Source: Bacteroidales bacterium UBA6192
Lineage (GTDB): Bacteria > Bacteroidota > Bacteroidia > Bacteroidales > F082
Assembly: GCA_002422725.1 (NCBI GenBank)
Contig: DITE01000011.1
Coordinates: 1 to 13,486, forward strand
DNA: 13,486 bases
Direction of reading: 5' to 3'
Each line of letters starts with the position of its first letter. The first letter of the stretch is position 1. The notes below the pieces were generated by a model, which saw nothing but the letters and a program-made list of their open reading frames with translations, did not search any database and had not been told where the DNA came from. Position numbers and translations under genes: made by a program. Below are positions 12,216 to 13,486 of this stretch, in pieces.

Positions 12216-13486
12216 ATGATCACAGTTGACGGATTAACAGTTGAGTTTGGGGGCAAAACCCTTTTCAAGGATATTACTTTTTCAATCAACGAAAAAGACA
12301 GGATCGCCCTGATGGGCAAAAACGGTGCAGGAAAATCAACTTTGCTGAAGATTATCGGGGGTGTCAGACAGGCTACACGCGGTAAAATATCAGCTCCAAA
12401 AGATGCTGTCATTGCTTATCTGCCACAACATTTGCTGACCGAAGACACACGAACAGTTTTTCAGGAAGCAGCTCAGGCTTTTGCCCAGATTCACCAAATG
12501 GAGAAAGAAATTGAGGAGCTCAACCGTCAGCTTACTGAACGAACAGATTATGAATCAGATAGTTATTTTACACTGATTGAGGAGGTGTCGGCACTAAGCG
12601 AGAAATTGTACTCCATCGAAGAAATAAACTTTGATGCAGAGGTCGAGAAAATACTTTTTGGTCTGGGGTTTTCGCGCGATGACTTTGGCCGCCCCACCAG
12701 TGAATTCAGCGGAGGATGGCGAATGCGAATCGAGCTGGCCAAGATTTTGCTTCAAAAACCTGATCTGATTCTGCTTGATGAACCTACAAACCACATGGAT
12801 ATAGAATCGGTTCAATGGTTCGAAGACTACCTGATCAACAGTTCAAGTGCTGTAATGGTGATTTCGCATGACCGGGCATTTGTGGACAACATCACTAACC
12901 GCACCATCGAAATAACACTGGGCAGGATTTACGACTACAAGGTTAAATACTCGGCTTACGTGCAGCTGCGCAAAGAAAGGCGCGAACAGCAACAGAAGCA
13001 ATTCGATGAGCAAAAAAAGTTCATTGCCGACAACCAGGATTTTATCGACAGGTTCAAGGGCACTTATTCGAAAACCAATCAGGTGCAGTCGCGTGTCAGG
13101 ATGCTCGAAAAAATGGTGGCTGTTGAGGTTGACGAAGAAGATACCTCTGCGCTCAGACTCAGGTTTCCCCCTTCGCCCAGGGCGGGAAGCTATCCGGTTA
13201 TCGCTGAAGACCTGGCCAAGCGGTATGGCGATCACCTTGTGTTCTCTAAGGCATCATACATCATCGAACGCGGGCAAAGGGTTGCTTTTGTAGGCAAGAA
13301 TGGTGAAGGAAAATCGACCATGGTAAAGTGTCTGATGGGCCAGGTGGAATTTGAGGGGAAACTCACCATAGGCCACAACACCCAGATTGGATATTTTGCC
13401 CAGAATGAAGCTTCTTTGCTCGATGAGGAAAATACCGTTTTCAATACCATAGATGATGTGGCAAAGGGCGATATCCGCACAAAAAT
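12216..13486 (+). CDS. ABC-F family ATPase (3' end cut by window edge)
   Basis: Soluble tandem-ATPase protein of the ABC-F class, which binds the ribosomal E site and acts on translation rather than transport. There are 423 open codons from ATG 12216 to the edge; from memory such proteins have about 620-650 residues, so roughly the last third is missing. The first domain is complete: GKNGAGKST (34-42), signature SGGWRMR (165-171), Walker B LILLDEPTNHMD (184-195) and switch His218 in VISHD. The inter-domain linker (about 240-320) is charged and helical, with KTNQVQSRVRMLEK (286-299) at the tRNA-interaction tip. The second domain begins with Walker A GKNGEGKST (360-368). No transmembrane segments are seen, which excludes a transporter. 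The subfamily (Uup/YheS/EttA-like) cannot be settled without the C-terminus. An antibiotic resistance role is possible for ABC-F proteins, but nothing here indicates it. Confidence 0.92.
   Translation, partial: MITVDGLTVEFGGKTLFKDITFSINEKDRIALMGKNGAGKSTLLKIIGGVRQATRGKISAPKDAVIAYLPQHLLTEDTRTVFQEAAQAFAQIHQMEKEIEELNRQLTERTDYESDSYFTLIEEVSALSEKLYSIEEINFDAEVEKILFGLGFSRDDFGRPTSEFSGGWRMRIELAKILLQKPDLILLDEPTNHMDIESVQWFEDYLINSSSAVMVISHDRAFVDNITNRTIEITLGRIYDYKVKYSAYVQLRKERREQQQKQFDEQKKFIADNQDFIDRFKGTYSKTNQVQSRVRMLEKMVAVEVDEEDTSALRLRFPPSPRAGSYPVIAEDLAKRYGDHLVFSKASYIIERGQRVAFVGKNGEGKSTMVKCLMGQVEFEGKLTIGHNTQIGYFAQNEASLLDEENTVFNTIDDVAKGDIRTK

Overview
The window looks like core chromosome from a member of the Bacteroidetes (Bacteroidota), probably a Bacteroidales-like or related lineage. 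The evidence is threefold. Transcription units begin with TAnnTTTG, the -7 element of the Bacteroidetes primary sigma factor. Shine-Dalgarno sequences are essentially absent. The gene content also includes a type IX secretion-style C-terminal tail and a PorE-like TPR/beta-propeller/OmpA protein, both hallmarks of the phylum. I see no insertion sequence, phage gene, tRNA, rRNA or CRISPR array, and no stretch over 300 bases without a gene.

Layout, left to right. (1) Positions 1-1433, minus strand: CCA tRNA nucleotidyltransferase with an HD domain, cut by the left edge. (2) From a back-to-back promoter region (1434-1628), a plus-strand unit carries an isocitrate dehydrogenase-type enzyme (1629-2828) and a small HD-family protein (2916-3473), closed by a strong intrinsic terminator (3495-3531). 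(3) A plus-strand two-gene unit follows: an outer-membrane porin-like beta-barrel (3643-4851) and, 9 bases later, an exported FMN-binding protein with a complete covalent flavinylation motif (4861-5433). An imperfect palindrome lies just upstream of the porin promoter. (4) Converging on it with only 7 bases between stop codons is a five-gene minus-strand operon, read from 11499 down to 5441: ffh, folD, an exported beta-propeller protein with a probable type IX secretion tail, queE, and a PorE-like OmpA-family protein. The last four genes are joined by stop/start overlaps (TAATG, ATGA, ATGA). (5) Divergent from ffh is rlmH (11635-12108, TTG start), followed by an ABC-F ATPase gene (12216 onward) cut by the right edge.

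Functional picture. Most genes are housekeeping functions in RNA and translation: tRNA CCA end maturation, 23S rRNA pseudouridine methylation, co-translational membrane targeting, queuosine precursor synthesis, an ABC-F ribosome-associated ATPase and one-carbon folate metabolism. Embedded among them are two envelope modules. One is the porin plus flavoprotein pair, which may carry out an extracytosolic redox function. The other is a type IX secretion-style cargo protein and a PorE-like protein, translationally coupled to queE.

I do not see an unmistakable new system. The points most worth following up are the porin/flavoprotein unit with its candidate operator, the HD-family protein whose HD doublet reads Ala-Asp, the active-site substitution in the isocitrate dehydrogenase homologue, and the coupling of cell-surface genes to ffh-folD-queE.
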